Of a stretch of 64,000 nt of DNA, positions 9,780-18,034 are shown piece by piece; the first letter of the stretch is position 1; each line of letters opens with the position of its first letter. The translations under genes were made by a program, and so were the position numbers. The notes under the pieces were generated by a model. It worked only from the letters and a program-made list of their open reading frames with translations, ran no database searches and was not told the origin of the DNA. The stretch lies in contig CAJJDH010000013.1 in NCBI GenBank assembly GCA_905182905.1, positions 62,001-126,000 on the forward strand. Reading direction: 5' to 3'. This stretch comes from a marine gamma proteobacterium HTCC2089. Its GTDB lineage: Bacteria > Pseudomonadota > Gammaproteobacteria > Pseudomonadales > Azotimanducaceae.

Positions 9780-10655
9780 CTATGGCTTACCAATAGAATT
9801 AAACTGTGGGCCAACAGACTCGCCTGTTACCGTTGGAACTGGCGGCAATAGCATTGAGGCAGGCCATACGACAGGCAGGCCATCGCCCTGAATCAAACCT
9901 CCAACGGGAACTTTGGCACGATCCAATGGAAACGTTGGCCATGGCTTTGTGCGCTTACTTCCTGCTGCAATAAACACAACGGTAAAAACTCGTCGGGTTG
10001 CGGAAGCTGTATTTGCCGCTGCTTGATGTACGGTAAAACCGTGGTGCCAGACAATGCTGCCAGGGTTTACTGACACCCATTCCGGCGCAGCTCCGTTCAA
10101 TGCTGGGTCGGATAGAATGTCGTACGGCTCAGTACTATGAGTTATATCCACCGGCTTCAAACCGCCCGCTTTGTGAGAGCCGGGTACGTAAGCCATTGCA
10201 CCATTTGCAAAACTCACAGGGTCGAAGGGAATCCACGCGCTGACTAACTTCGCGTCCCCTACCGGCCAAAAAGTTTGGTCCTGATGCGGATCGGTTTCCC
10301 GCCCCTGAGGTTCCTTATACAGCGCTTGATCTTGCCATAAATGCAGTCCATCAACGCCGAGCAATTGAGCGCCAATGCCGGCTAAAACGGAACTACAGGA
10401 CAACTCCCTGACCACATCACTAGTCTCCCACAGCCGCATACACTGGATAAAAGACTGCTCATACGTACTTTTCTCAGCAACATCTCGAAAATCCGCTGCA
10501 GTACGTAGTTCAACCTCCGCATCTACCGCACGGGAATAACGCTCTAGGGTTGAAGAGGCAAATACATCATCTGTGACCACAAAACCTTTGCTCTGAAACT
10601 CAGCCACTACCTCTTCATTTACCGAATATGGGTATGCAATTTTTTGTTCGCTCAT
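9780..10655 (-). CDS. Phytanoyl-CoA dioxygenase (PhyH) family protein, copy 1
   Basis: A 291-residue Fe(II)/2-oxoglutarate oxygenase of the PhyH family, which hydroxylates branched acyl chains, small molecules or alkyl groups. The iron triad is H124-x-D126 in DPHQDQTFW and H210 in HHGFTVHQ, with the 2-oxoglutarate-binding Arg at 221 or 222 (SATRRVF). A GGAGAAG site five bases before the ATG at 10655 fixes the start. It is the last gene of a three-gene minus-strand operon, 63 bases after the sulfatase, and is only distantly similar to the first gene of that operon, so the two oxygenases probably act on different positions or substrates. Confidence 0.9.
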   Translation of the reverse strand: MSEQKIAYPYSVNEEVVAEFQSKGFVVTDDVFASSTLERYSRAVDAEVELRTAADFRDVAEKSTYEQSFIQCMRLWETSDVVRELSCSSVLAGIGAQLLGVDGLHLWQDQALYKEPQGRETDPHQDQTFWPVGDAKLVSAWIPFDPVSFANGAMAYVPGSHKAGGLKPVDITHSTEPYDILSDPALNGAAPEWVSVNPGSIVWHHGFTVHQAAANTASATRRVFTVVFIAAGSKRTKPWPTFPLDRAKVPVGGLIQGDGLPVVWPASMLLPPVPTVTGESVGPQFNSIGKP

Positions 10656-10718
10656 TGAACTTCTCCGCACAAATTTTTCACAGCTAGGACTAAACTTTGC
10701 CCTATCCGCAGATGTAAG

Positions 10719-12161
10719 CTACCCACTAAGTAACGACCAATCCGGCACCGACTCAGGATGACTCAGCTCACCAAAAGCATTTTTTACAACTCGCCGCTGG
10801 TCATCTAGCCAATCCTTGGCATCTTCACACGGACCCAAATGATCTTGCCGGCGCCGCTGGTGTTCAATTAGAAGAGTTCGCATTTGTATGAGCAATTCTT
10901 GGGCCGAAGGCTCAGCACTCAGATCTTTCATTTGCAGCGGATCCGCTTCAAGGTCATACAATTCTTCTTTGCCGCCTAACCACATAGCATACGTATGAGT
11001 TTTGCTACGAACGCCCCGCCATTCAGCACCATTCTTGAACCAATCAAAGTACTTAGAAAAGTTCATAATAAAGGCACTATCTGACTGTGCGTGTTGCGCA
11101 CCACCGCGCCACTGATCAGATAGGTCTTTGCCTTCGATAGAGCGAGGCGGTGTAACTCCTGCCAAGCCACAAATACTTGGAAACCAATCAACCATACTAG
11201 TCACAGTATCAATACGACTGCCGGCCTTGATAACGCCAGGAAAACGAATAATACCCGGTACATGAATAGAAGCGTCGTAGGGATTTTTCTTGGACCATGG
11301 GTTTACGCCCTGAGAGCCTCCTTGCGTGCCATGATCTGAAGCCAATACCACGATGGTATTTTCTACCAAGCCTCGCCGCTCCAAGTCGTCCAGCAATTTG
11401 CCCAACATTTCATCAACAGCCAAGATCATAGCCAGATAATGACGCATCATCACCATAGTGTTTTCAACCTGTTCGCTGGGAACATTTTCAGGCAACACTA
11501 AATCGTTAGGCAGCGCCTCGTAGTATTTTTCTGGTGCAAATTCAAACGGAGTGTAATGCGGTTGATGGGGTGACAGAAACATAAGAAATGGATCATCTAC
11601 GCAACCGTCTAAAAACTCCTGGGCATAATTAAACAGACCATCTGTTTCGTAACCCTCCCAGCGTTCATAATTCCAATCATCTTTATGCACAAAACCGTTA
11701 AAGTAGACCATATGCTGGTTATAGGCCCGCCAATATTCGAAGCCCAAACGATCACGACCTTCGGGCACCCAATCTGGGTGTTGAGGCATACGGTCAAGAG
11801 CCGGCCACAGCCCTGTATGTAAATGCCACTTACCAATCCAAGCGGTTTTATAGTTTGCATTGGCAAACGCATCAGCGATTGAAATCTCTGAGTGCCTAGT
11901 ACGGGTGGTATTAATCAAATGGCCGGTAGTCTGAGGATAACGACCAGTCACAAGCATTGCCCTAGCCGGAGTACATACCGGGCAATTTGAGATGGCGTTA
12001 TCTAAAGTTACTCCTTCACTGGCTAACCGATCGATGTTGGGCGTAGCGATCTGCTGTGCACCGTAACGCTGACTATATAGGGGTAGGGATTGAGCACGGA
12101 GTTGATCCGGAAAGAGCACCACCACATTGGGACGCCCTTGCGCCATATTATGTTCGCCCAC
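10719..12161 (-). CDS. Sulfatase (arylsulfatase family, formylglycine-dependent)
   Basis: A 480-residue type I sulfatase, hydrolysing sulfate esters. The formylglycine signature C-x-P-x-R is present as C63-TPAR, followed by AMLVTGRYPQ, so a maturing enzyme (FGE or anSME) is needed but is not encoded nearby. Metal ligands are suggested by FPDQLR at the N-terminus and ASDHGTQGG in the middle. No signal peptide is visible, so it would act in the cytoplasm unless exported otherwise; this fits degradation after import. The GTG at 12161 is preferred because GGAG lies five bases upstream; an ATG at 12146 is the alternative. It sits between two PhyH oxygenases and near two TonB-dependent receptors, pointing to a sulfated organic substrate. 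Confidence 0.92.
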   Translation of the reverse strand: MGEHNMAQGRPNVVVLFPDQLRAQSLPLYSQRYGAQQIATPNIDRLASEGVTLDNAISNCPVCTPARAMLVTGRYPQTTGHLINTTRTRHSEISIADAFANANYKTAWIGKWHLHTGLWPALDRMPQHPDWVPEGRDRLGFEYWRAYNQHMVYFNGFVHKDDWNYERWEGYETDGLFNYAQEFLDGCVDDPFLMFLSPHQPHYTPFEFAPEKYYEALPNDLVLPENVPSEQVENTMVMMRHYLAMILAVDEMLGKLLDDLERRGLVENTIVVLASDHGTQGGSQGVNPWSKKNPYDASIHVPGIIRFPGVIKAGSRIDTVTSMVDWFPSICGLAGVTPPRSIEGKDLSDQWRGGAQHAQSDSAFIMNFSKYFDWFKNGAEWRGVRSKTHTYAMWLGGKEELYDLEADPLQMKDLSAEPSAQELLIQMRTLLIEHQRRRQDHLGPCEDAKDWLDDQRRVVKNAFGELSHPESVPDWSLLSG

Positions 12162-12255
12162 TACTACTCCTTTTCCGCTACCAATACCTTCGGGACGTCA
12201 ATGCTAAAGAAATACCCCTCTTTACGAATATATATAAGACAAAACTCCGAGCAAA

Positions 12256-13134
12256 CTACTTTTTATAAGGTGTCATATCCATTTCAGGGTATCGAGCGGA
12301 TACACCAGCTACCGTTTCATCACTCCAATAGGGATCGTTTGGCGCAGGGAAACCAATGAGTTCACGCTCTTGGGGCGTCGCCTTTTCCATCCACGCCGAG
12401 AAACTGGGATATATGCCCTGTTCTGGCCATCCAATAATGCCCATCCAACGAGGCTTTGCCGGTGCGTATGAGACAAAGTGAGCAACCCGAGCCCCTTCCT
12501 CTAAAAATGCTGTGCCGCGATGAAACGTACGCATGCTATAGGCAAGGACCGACCCGGCGGACACGGTAGCTTTCACCTCATTTTCGTACAACGAAGGGCG
12601 ATCCGCTTTGGTGTGTACGGGCGGCCAAAGGATTTCATCCTTATAGTTCTGCCATGAGCACACAGCCGTGGGCGCTTCATGAGCAGCTACATCTGTGTAG
12701 TAAATTAGGAAGGCTGTTTGCCAATACGCTGGATCTTCAGGTGGATAGGCCAACGTATGGTTTACATAATCTAGGTGCATTACTTGATCGTTGTCAGCGT
12801 AATGCCCCTTACACTTATAGATCAAATCTGATTGCTCACAAAAAATATCACCACCGCCCGCCATCATAGAAGCAAAACGCCGCAACTCTGGATGCATTGT
12901 AATAGTATTCAAGTGGGTTCCCTTAAACGGAAATCTCCTAGACCTTCTGGAGACTAATGTTTCATCCCAGTTTGCAGGTTTTGGTCTTTTAGGGTCTGCG
13001 GCGTAGTCCAACCAACCGGGAATAAAGACCTCTACTTCTTCACGAGCGCCTGCTAACTCCTCTGGAGAAAGAAAATTCTCCAAAATGACAAAACCGTGAT
13101 CTTTGTAATGTTGGATCTGCTCGTCGCTTACCAT
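12256..13134 (-). CDS. Phytanoyl-CoA dioxygenase (PhyH) family protein, copy 2
   Basis: A 292-residue Fe(II)/2-oxoglutarate oxygenase. The iron ligands are H120-x-D122 in VMHLDYVNH and H205 in TFHRGTAF, with Arg216 in GARVAHF for 2-oxoglutarate. The GGGGAG site six bases upstream supports ATG 13134. It is the first gene of the PhyH-sulfatase-PhyH operon. The C-terminus RYPEMDMTPYKK closely resembles the end of the decayed PhyH gene at 36971-37601, so these two are paralogues. It probably hydroxylates a lipid-like or alkyl substrate as an early catabolic step; the substrate is not known. Confidence 0.9.
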   Translation of the reverse strand: MVSDEQIQHYKDHGFVILENFLSPEELAGAREEVEVFIPGWLDYAADPKRPKPANWDETLVSRRSRRFPFKGTHLNTITMHPELRRFASMMAGGGDIFCEQSDLIYKCKGHYADNDQVMHLDYVNHTLAYPPEDPAYWQTAFLIYYTDVAAHEAPTAVCSWQNYKDEILWPPVHTKADRPSLYENEVKATVSAGSVLAYSMRTFHRGTAFLEEGARVAHFVSYAPAKPRWMGIIGWPEQGIYPSFSAWMEKATPQERELIGFPAPNDPYWSDETVAGVSARYPEMDMTPYKK

Positions 13135-13180
13135 AATGGCTCCCCTGCCTTCGTGCACCTTGCACCGATTCGCAATGCTA

Positions 13181-13208
13181 TCTAAAACAATACTCTCTAA
13201 AACAATAC
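13181..13208. repeat. 15-bp tandem duplication upstream of the PhyH operon
   Basis: Two copies of TCTAAAACAATAC are offset by 15 bases, about 50 bp upstream of the first PhyH gene. They may lie in its promoter or leader. Confidence 0.75.
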
Positions 13209-13810
13209 TTTACGGAACATACATTAAAATATTGAACAAGACTCGAGCGCAGAGATCAATCCCATAACTTTTACGCCCCGCTAATGAGTCAGAGTTCGCT
13301 GCAACAGGCACATTTTGTTTTTTACTGGTAACGATAAACGGTTTTTCTGGAATACGTTTGAAGCGAATCGCGTTCTCGTTACAAGCGGTAGAGGCGCAGC
13401 AAAAGACCTTAGCAAAAGGGTATTCGCTACTGCGCTCGTAAACGATTTAGCTACCATTATCCTAACTAGAATTGGTCTAGAAGAAATCTACCTACCCGCA
13501 TGCAAATCGCGGGGAAAACTATAAATCCGCACACACAATGAGACGTGCAATTAGCTAGGGCTTACCGGCGACGCCAGTAAGTTAGCATTAGGTTAGGACA
13601 TTTGAATGAACGCTGAACTAAATCTGTTCGTGTTTTTCAGAGCAGTGCTGGAAGACCCAAGCAGAAATGGCCAAGAGATATCCACCTGAAATGGTCTCCA
13701 GATGCTTCGCAATGACAAGTTATCTGTCTGGCGAGTTTCGCGAGTGATACCTCTAACAGCGACTAGGTTAGGCAGCTAGCCTTAATCAAACTCTAGGTAT
13801 TCGTCAGACC
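13209..13810. other. Gene-poor region between the PhyH operon and the Thr-rich protein gene
   Basis: About 600 bases with no convincing gene. A 69-codon frame from a TTG near 13315 has no clear ribosome site and no recognisable features. A 28-codon frame from ATG 13605 has an AGGA site eight bases upstream and reads MNAELNLFVFFRAVLED at its N-terminus, faintly like the start of a LysR regulator, but stops quickly. Both are weak. Confidence 0.5.
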
Positions 13811-13843
13811 AAAAAAAAATGCCTGCGGTAGCACAGGCATTTC
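13811..13843 (-). terminator. Rho-independent terminator of the Thr-rich protein gene
   Basis: Arms AATGCCTG and CAGGCATT close on an eight-base loop. Read on the minus strand, the hairpin is followed by about ten T residues, an ideal intrinsic terminator roughly 60 bases after the stop of the upstream minus-strand gene. Confidence 0.9.
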
Positions 13844-13898
13844 GAAGATCAACTTAATGGGGCAAAAGTAAACTTGAGCCTCAAATACACTACTTGGT

Positions 13899-14306
13899 TT
13901 ATGTGCCAGTAGTAGCGGTAGTACTAGTAGTTGTCGTTGTACTCGTAGTTGAAGTGGTGCTTGGAGTCGTGGGAGTATTTGGCTCATCCACAGGAGAACT
14001 GGAATCGTTAGAGTTGTCAACCGCCACACCAATAAGTGCTGCACCAACAACACCAATAGCGACCGCCGTACCTAAACCTATACCACCTATGGCGCCTGCT
14101 CCAGCACCTGCACCTGCTCCAGCGCCACCGCCTGCTCCAGCAGAAGAGCTCGAACCGCCCTCGGCGGTCTCTGCAGCCGCGGCCACGGCCTGCTGGCTGG
14201 TGCAAGCCAAAACGACTAGCAGACAGCTCATAACGGCTCTTACTGCCCTTTGGGCATTTAAAAATGGGCTATCCACAGTGGATATCAACTTAGTCAATGT
14301 TTTCAT
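13899..14306 (-). CDS. Small exported Gly/Ala- and Thr-rich protein (YjbE/GfcA-like)
   Basis: About 135 residues. An N-terminal hydrophobic segment (SCLLVVLACTSQQAVAAAA) looks like a signal peptide or anchor. A Ser/Gly/Ala tract and a second hydrophobic stretch (IGLGTAVAIGVVGAALIGV) follow, and the protein ends in a long Thr/Ser tail (PTTPSTTSTTSTTTTTSTT). This layout resembles the small exported YjbE and GfcA proteins that precede polysaccharide-export genes in enterobacteria; no such genes follow here. Low complexity makes homology claims weak. It has its own ribosome site (GAGAG) and a strong terminator, so it is probably a real monocistronic gene. Function unknown; a cell-envelope role is likely. 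Confidence 0.65.
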   Translation of the reverse strand: MKTLTKLISTVDSPFLNAQRAVRAVMSCLLVVLACTSQQAVAAAAETAEGGSSSSAGAGGGAGAGAGAGAGAIGGIGLGTAVAIGVVGAALIGVAVDNSNDSSSPVDEPNTPTTPSTTSTTSTTTTTSTTATTGT

Positions 14307-14348
14307 CACGCTCTCTCACTTGAAATGTTCAAAATTAGGTTCCGAATT

Positions 14349-14379
14349 CTTATGCTCTTATGCTCTTATGCTCTTATGC
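14349..14379. repeat. 8-bp tandem repeat, about four copies
   Basis: The unit CTTATGCT is repeated almost perfectly about four times in a noncoding stretch, followed by degenerate ATGC-containing copies. Copy number could vary by slippage. Confidence 0.85.
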
Positions 14380-14503
14380 CCACATGCATGCTCGTATGCT
14401 TGAAAGCGCTCCCCGAAAGCCGCTGTAGTGCTAACGGCGACTTACTAAGGCTTTCTATGGGCGATTGCATCCGCTAAGTCTATTCGTCTATCTTTTCTAA
14501 CTC

Positions 14504-14546
14504 GTTTATCTTGCTTGTTTATCTTGCTTGTTTATCTTGCTTGTTT
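14504..14546. repeat. 13-bp tandem repeat, about 3.3 copies
   Basis: The unit GTTTATCTTGCTT is repeated three times perfectly and then breaks off after GTTT. The core GTTTATCTT is shared with the repeat at the left edge of the window. Confidence 0.9.
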
Positions 14547-15079
14547 GATTTTAGTCTCTATGAAGCTTTTTGAGCTTTTAAGCCTTCTATTGTTTGCGCA
14601 GTTATCCTGCAAGCGAAACCACTTTTCAGAATCTGACAAATCGCACCAACACTAAATACAAACTTGGAAGCCCCCATAAGCAAGTTGGCTTGCAACAACC
14701 GTTAGGCTTGAGCGCAATTCTCATCGCGACTGGGGCTTTTAGGAAAAGCTTTCCGCTGATCGAGCTCAAACAGAGGATAAACGGTGCAATCAAGACGTAA
14801 TGATTTTTGACTGCAGACTTGCTCAAAATTACCCTCACCCCGCCCTGCGTATGATGCGGCGACACGAAGTCGACAAAACTTTCACTTTTTACTCACTTTT
14901 CGCCCATTTCCTCCATTATTTTTACTATTTTCATCACTTTTGAGTCTATTTTGTATACTTTATGGGAACAAACTTAGGCATAATTCGCTCCGTTCCATGA
15001 ACACGAATGCCTTTGGTGTTCATGCATGGTAAATCTGCTAAAAAAAACAGCGACGGTATCGTCGTAATGGAGAAAACAA

Positions 15080-17659
15080 TTGTCTATCTTAGAAAAAATT
15101 AAGGGAAGAGGAGTGGCTTTAGCTGCCGTTCTAAACTTCACTTTGATCAGTCTATTTGCGTCAATCAGCACTTCGGCCTACGCCTTAGAACAAGCTGACC
15201 CAGACGTAATCGAAGAAGTAGTTACTATCGGCACTCGCAGTAAGCCGCGTTCTGTAACTCAATCACTTGCACCTGTAGATGTTATTTCAGGTGATGATTT
15301 CACTAACCAAGGCGGTATCGATACTAGCAACTTGCTACGTAATGTTGTGCCTTCGTTCAACGTCAACGACCAACCCATCAGTGACGCGGCAACTCTTGTT
15401 CGCCCCGCTAACCTTCGTGGTTTAGCGCCTGATCACACGTTGCTATTAGTGAATGGTCAAAGACGTCATCGCGCTGCAGTAATTACTTGGTTAGGTAACG
15501 GACTGTCTGATGGATCTCAAGGTCCGGACCTGGCAGCAATACCTTCACTCGCGTTAAGAAGTATTGAAGTACTTCGCGATGGCGCAGCGGCCCAATATGG
15601 CTCTGACGCTATTGCTGGCGTTATCAACTTTAACCTAAAGAACGCTGACTCTGGCGGTTCGTTCGAAGCTAAATATGGTAGCTACTCAGAAGGTGACGGC
15701 GATCAATATATCCTTGCTGTAAACAAAGGTTTCGCAATTGGCGGCAACGGTTTTGTCAACGTGACAGCTGAGTGGGCTGATACCGAAGCAACTGACCGTG
15801 CAGTGCAACGTGGTGATGCGGCTAGTCTTATCGCTGCTGGCTACCAAGGTGTTGGTAACCCAGCACAAGTGTGGGGTTCACCTGAAGTTGCCGATGACTA
15901 TAAAGTATGGGTAAATTTTGGCAGCAACCTTAACGACAATATCGAATTGTTCGGTACAGCTAACTATAATAGTAAAGATGTACTCGGCGGATTCTACTAC
16001 CGTAACCCTACCAACCGCGGTGGAGTTTATAGTGGTGACGGCGGAGCTACCCTGCTAATTGGCGACTTAACTCCCGGCCCTGTAGGTCAAACGAACGCTG
16101 GTTTTCCTGCGCTATCTGCGGGTGACGGTGTTAGCTGCCCAACAGTTGCGGTAAACAACTTGGTACCTGAAGCAACATCAATGGCTCTTGTAGCTGCAGA
16201 TGCTAATTGCTTTAGTTTCCAAGAACTAATCACAGGCGGTTTCACCCCTAACTTTGGCGGCGAAGTTTCAGATTCATCTTTCCTCATTGGATTGCGCGGC
16301 GAACTAGATAATGGCCTTGAGTGGAGCGTGAGCTCTTACTGGGGTATTAATAGAGCAGCATTCGTTATCAACAACACTGTAAACGCAAGTTTAGGTCCTA
16401 TCACACCTCGCAATTTTAACCCCGGTTACTATGAGCAAGGCGATCACAACCTAAACGCAGATTTCTCTTATCCTGTTTCTGACGCTATGCAGGTCAGCTT
16501 CGGTGCTGAGTTACGTAAAGAGGAATTCACGATTGGTGCGGGGCAAAGAGAATCCTATATCGACGGCGGACTTGGTACACAGGGCTTTAGCACCTCAACC
16601 AATGGCTTCCCTGGATTTTCTCCTGCTATCTCAGGCAGCTGGGAACGCGAAAACTATTCGGCTTACGTAGATGTTGAATACTATGCAAGCGAGCAACTGC
16701 TTATTGGCGCAGCTCTACGTTTCGAAGACTTTGATGACTTCGGTACAACTACCAACTATAAGTTGGGCGCAAACTACGCAGTTAACGATACAATGGGATA
16801 TCGCGCGACTATCAGCACAGGCTTTAAAGCGCCTACTCCTGGTCAGTCAAACGCATCGAACATCTCAACTCAGATCATCGGTGGCGTCCTGACTAACCAA
16901 GGTGTTATTCCACCGAATAGCCCAGCGGCACTATTGCGTGGCAGTTCGGTACTTGATCCTGAAGAGTCAACTAACTTCACCATTGGTGCGTACATGAATG
17001 TTGGCGCTTTTGACATAACAGTCGACTACTTTGATATCAATGTAGAAGATCGTCTAAGCCTTTCAAATGACTTCTCGCTGACAGCAGCAGACCTAGTTAC
17101 TTTGGCTAACCAAGGTATCGACGCTTCTGATATCTCTCAATTTCGTTTCTTCACTAACCAATTCGAAACCGATACATCGGGTATTGACTTAGTTGTGACA
17201 ACAGAAACTGAATGGTTAAACGGCGTTACCACATGGAACTTAGCGTACAATGTAACAACTACTGAAGTTGGCGACAGAGACCCTGCACTCTTCGGTAACA
17301 ACAGAGTTCTTTTGGTTCAAGATGGCACGCCATCTACACGCTGGAACCTTACTGCAAATCACAACATTGCTCAGTGGAGATTCCTAGCTCGCGTGAACTA
17401 CTATGGCGAGTACTATGACAACGAAGCTGGTGGTTATTTTGATGATGCATTGCTCCTCGACCTAGAGGCTGCATATAGCGTTAGCGAAGATATGACTATC
17501 ACCTTCGGTGGCCGCAATGTTAGTGACGAGCAAGGCTGCTCAACTTCTAGCTGTGGTACAACACCTCCTGGTGCGTTGGGACTCCCATACAGTCAGTTCA
17601 CACCGTTTGGTTTTAACGGTGCGTTCTACTATGGACGTTTTACTTATAACTTTAAGTAA
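15080..17659 (+). CDS. TonB-dependent receptor, copy 1
   Basis: An 859-residue outer-membrane receptor that imports a bulky ligand using TonB energy. A signal peptide ends at about SAYA (residue 34). The plug domain follows (about 45-165), with the TonB-box candidate EEVVTIGTR, LRGLAPDHTLLLVNGQRRHR and VEVLRDG-like SIEVLRDGAAAQYGSDAIAGV. The rest is a 22-strand beta-barrel ending in FYYGRFTYNFK. A Cys pair sits in EQGCSTSSCG near the end. The start is a TTG preceded by GGAG with seven bases between. It is closely paralogous to the next gene. Its codons favour GGT, CGT and GAC-type choices more than the neighbours, which suggests strong expression. The ligand is unknown; an organic substrate of the surrounding catabolic genes is more likely than iron, since no Fur box is evident. 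Confidence 0.94.
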   Translation: MSILEKIKGRGVALAAVLNFTLISLFASISTSAYALEQADPDVIEEVVTIGTRSKPRSVTQSLAPVDVISGDDFTNQGGIDTSNLLRNVVPSFNVNDQPISDAATLVRPANLRGLAPDHTLLLVNGQRRHRAAVITWLGNGLSDGSQGPDLAAIPSLALRSIEVLRDGAAAQYGSDAIAGVINFNLKNADSGGSFEAKYGSYSEGDGDQYILAVNKGFAIGGNGFVNVTAEWADTEATDRAVQRGDAASLIAAGYQGVGNPAQVWGSPEVADDYKVWVNFGSNLNDNIELFGTANYNSKDVLGGFYYRNPTNRGGVYSGDGGATLLIGDLTPGPVGQTNAGFPALSAGDGVSCPTVAVNNLVPEATSMALVAADANCFSFQELITGGFTPNFGGEVSDSSFLIGLRGELDNGLEWSVSSYWGINRAAFVINNTVNASLGPITPRNFNPGYYEQGDHNLNADFSYPVSDAMQVSFGAELRKEEFTIGAGQRESYIDGGLGTQGFSTSTNGFPGFSPAISGSWERENYSAYVDVEYYASEQLLIGAALRFEDFDDFGTTTNYKLGANYAVNDTMGYRATISTGFKAPTPGQSNASNISTQIIGGVLTNQGVIPPNSPAALLRGSSVLDPEESTNFTIGAYMNVGAFDITVDYFDINVEDRLSLSNDFSLTAADLVTLANQGIDASDISQFRFFTNQFETDTSGIDLVVTTETEWLNGVTTWNLAYNVTTTEVGDRDPALFGNNRVLLVQDGTPSTRWNLTANHNIAQWRFLARVNYYGEYYDNEAGGYFDDALLLDLEAAYSVSEDMTITFGGRNVSDEQGCSTSSCGTTPPGALGLPYSQFTPFGFNGAFYYGRFTYNFK

Positions 17660-17676
17660 ACTGCCCTAGCGTCTTG

Positions 17677-17700
17677 TTGGGCCCTGAATTCAGGGCCTAA
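17677..17700 (+). terminator. Hairpin after TonB-dependent receptor 1
   Basis: A perfect 18-bp palindrome, GGCCCTGAATTCAGGGCC (17680-17697), extended by three further pairs, begins 17 bases after the stop codon. It is followed by CATTTCTTCT, so it probably attenuates or ends transcription between the two receptor genes. Confidence 0.65.
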
Positions 17701-18034
17701 CATTTCTTCTCAACGTCTTTCCCTCCCGCTGTAGCCCAACTAAACACCAGATATCCACAACCTTGGTTTCAACCAGACACCTGCCTTTTAGCATAATAGC
17801 CCCTACATACCACCAACCGCATAAATGCCCCTTCCACGAAGGCTATAACAGTTATCCACTTTTCACTTTTTCCCACCTTTTATTCCATTTTGTGAACCAT
17901 TAGTCCGTTGTATCTAGGCATTTTTCGTAATCTGTTTAAGTTGCGCCTGTTAACTATTTAGTTGCATTCGACTGGATAGCCTACGTGACCAACAAACTAA
18001 CTTGGCGCCAAGTGGCGCATGGAGATCGACTTCA
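17701..18034. other. Intergenic region upstream of TonB-dependent receptor 2
   Basis: No gene is seen. It contains a pyrimidine-rich block with CACTTTTCACTTTTTCCC, similar to the DNA before receptor 1. A separate promoter for receptor 2 is likely given the hairpin just upstream. Confidence 0.4.

Larger units (their letters stand above)
14307..15079. other. Repeat-rich intergenic region upstream of the first TonB-dependent receptor
   Basis: About 770 bases without a convincing gene. It holds an 8-bp repeat, a 13-bp repeat and a pyrimidine-rich stretch (about 14877-14950) ending near TATACT at 14954-14959, a good -10 candidate for the receptor. A similar pyrimidine-rich block (ACTTTTCACTTTTTCCCACC type) precedes the second receptor, suggesting a duplicated promoter region. 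Confidence 0.55.

Noticed and set aside
13315-13524. A 69-codon plus-strand frame
   Set aside because: It starts at TTG with no ribosome site, has no recognisable motif and lies in noncoding-looking DNA.
14820-15079. CRISPR-like repetitiveness in the intergenic region
   Set aside because: Repeats are directly adjacent with no spacers and no cas genes are present.
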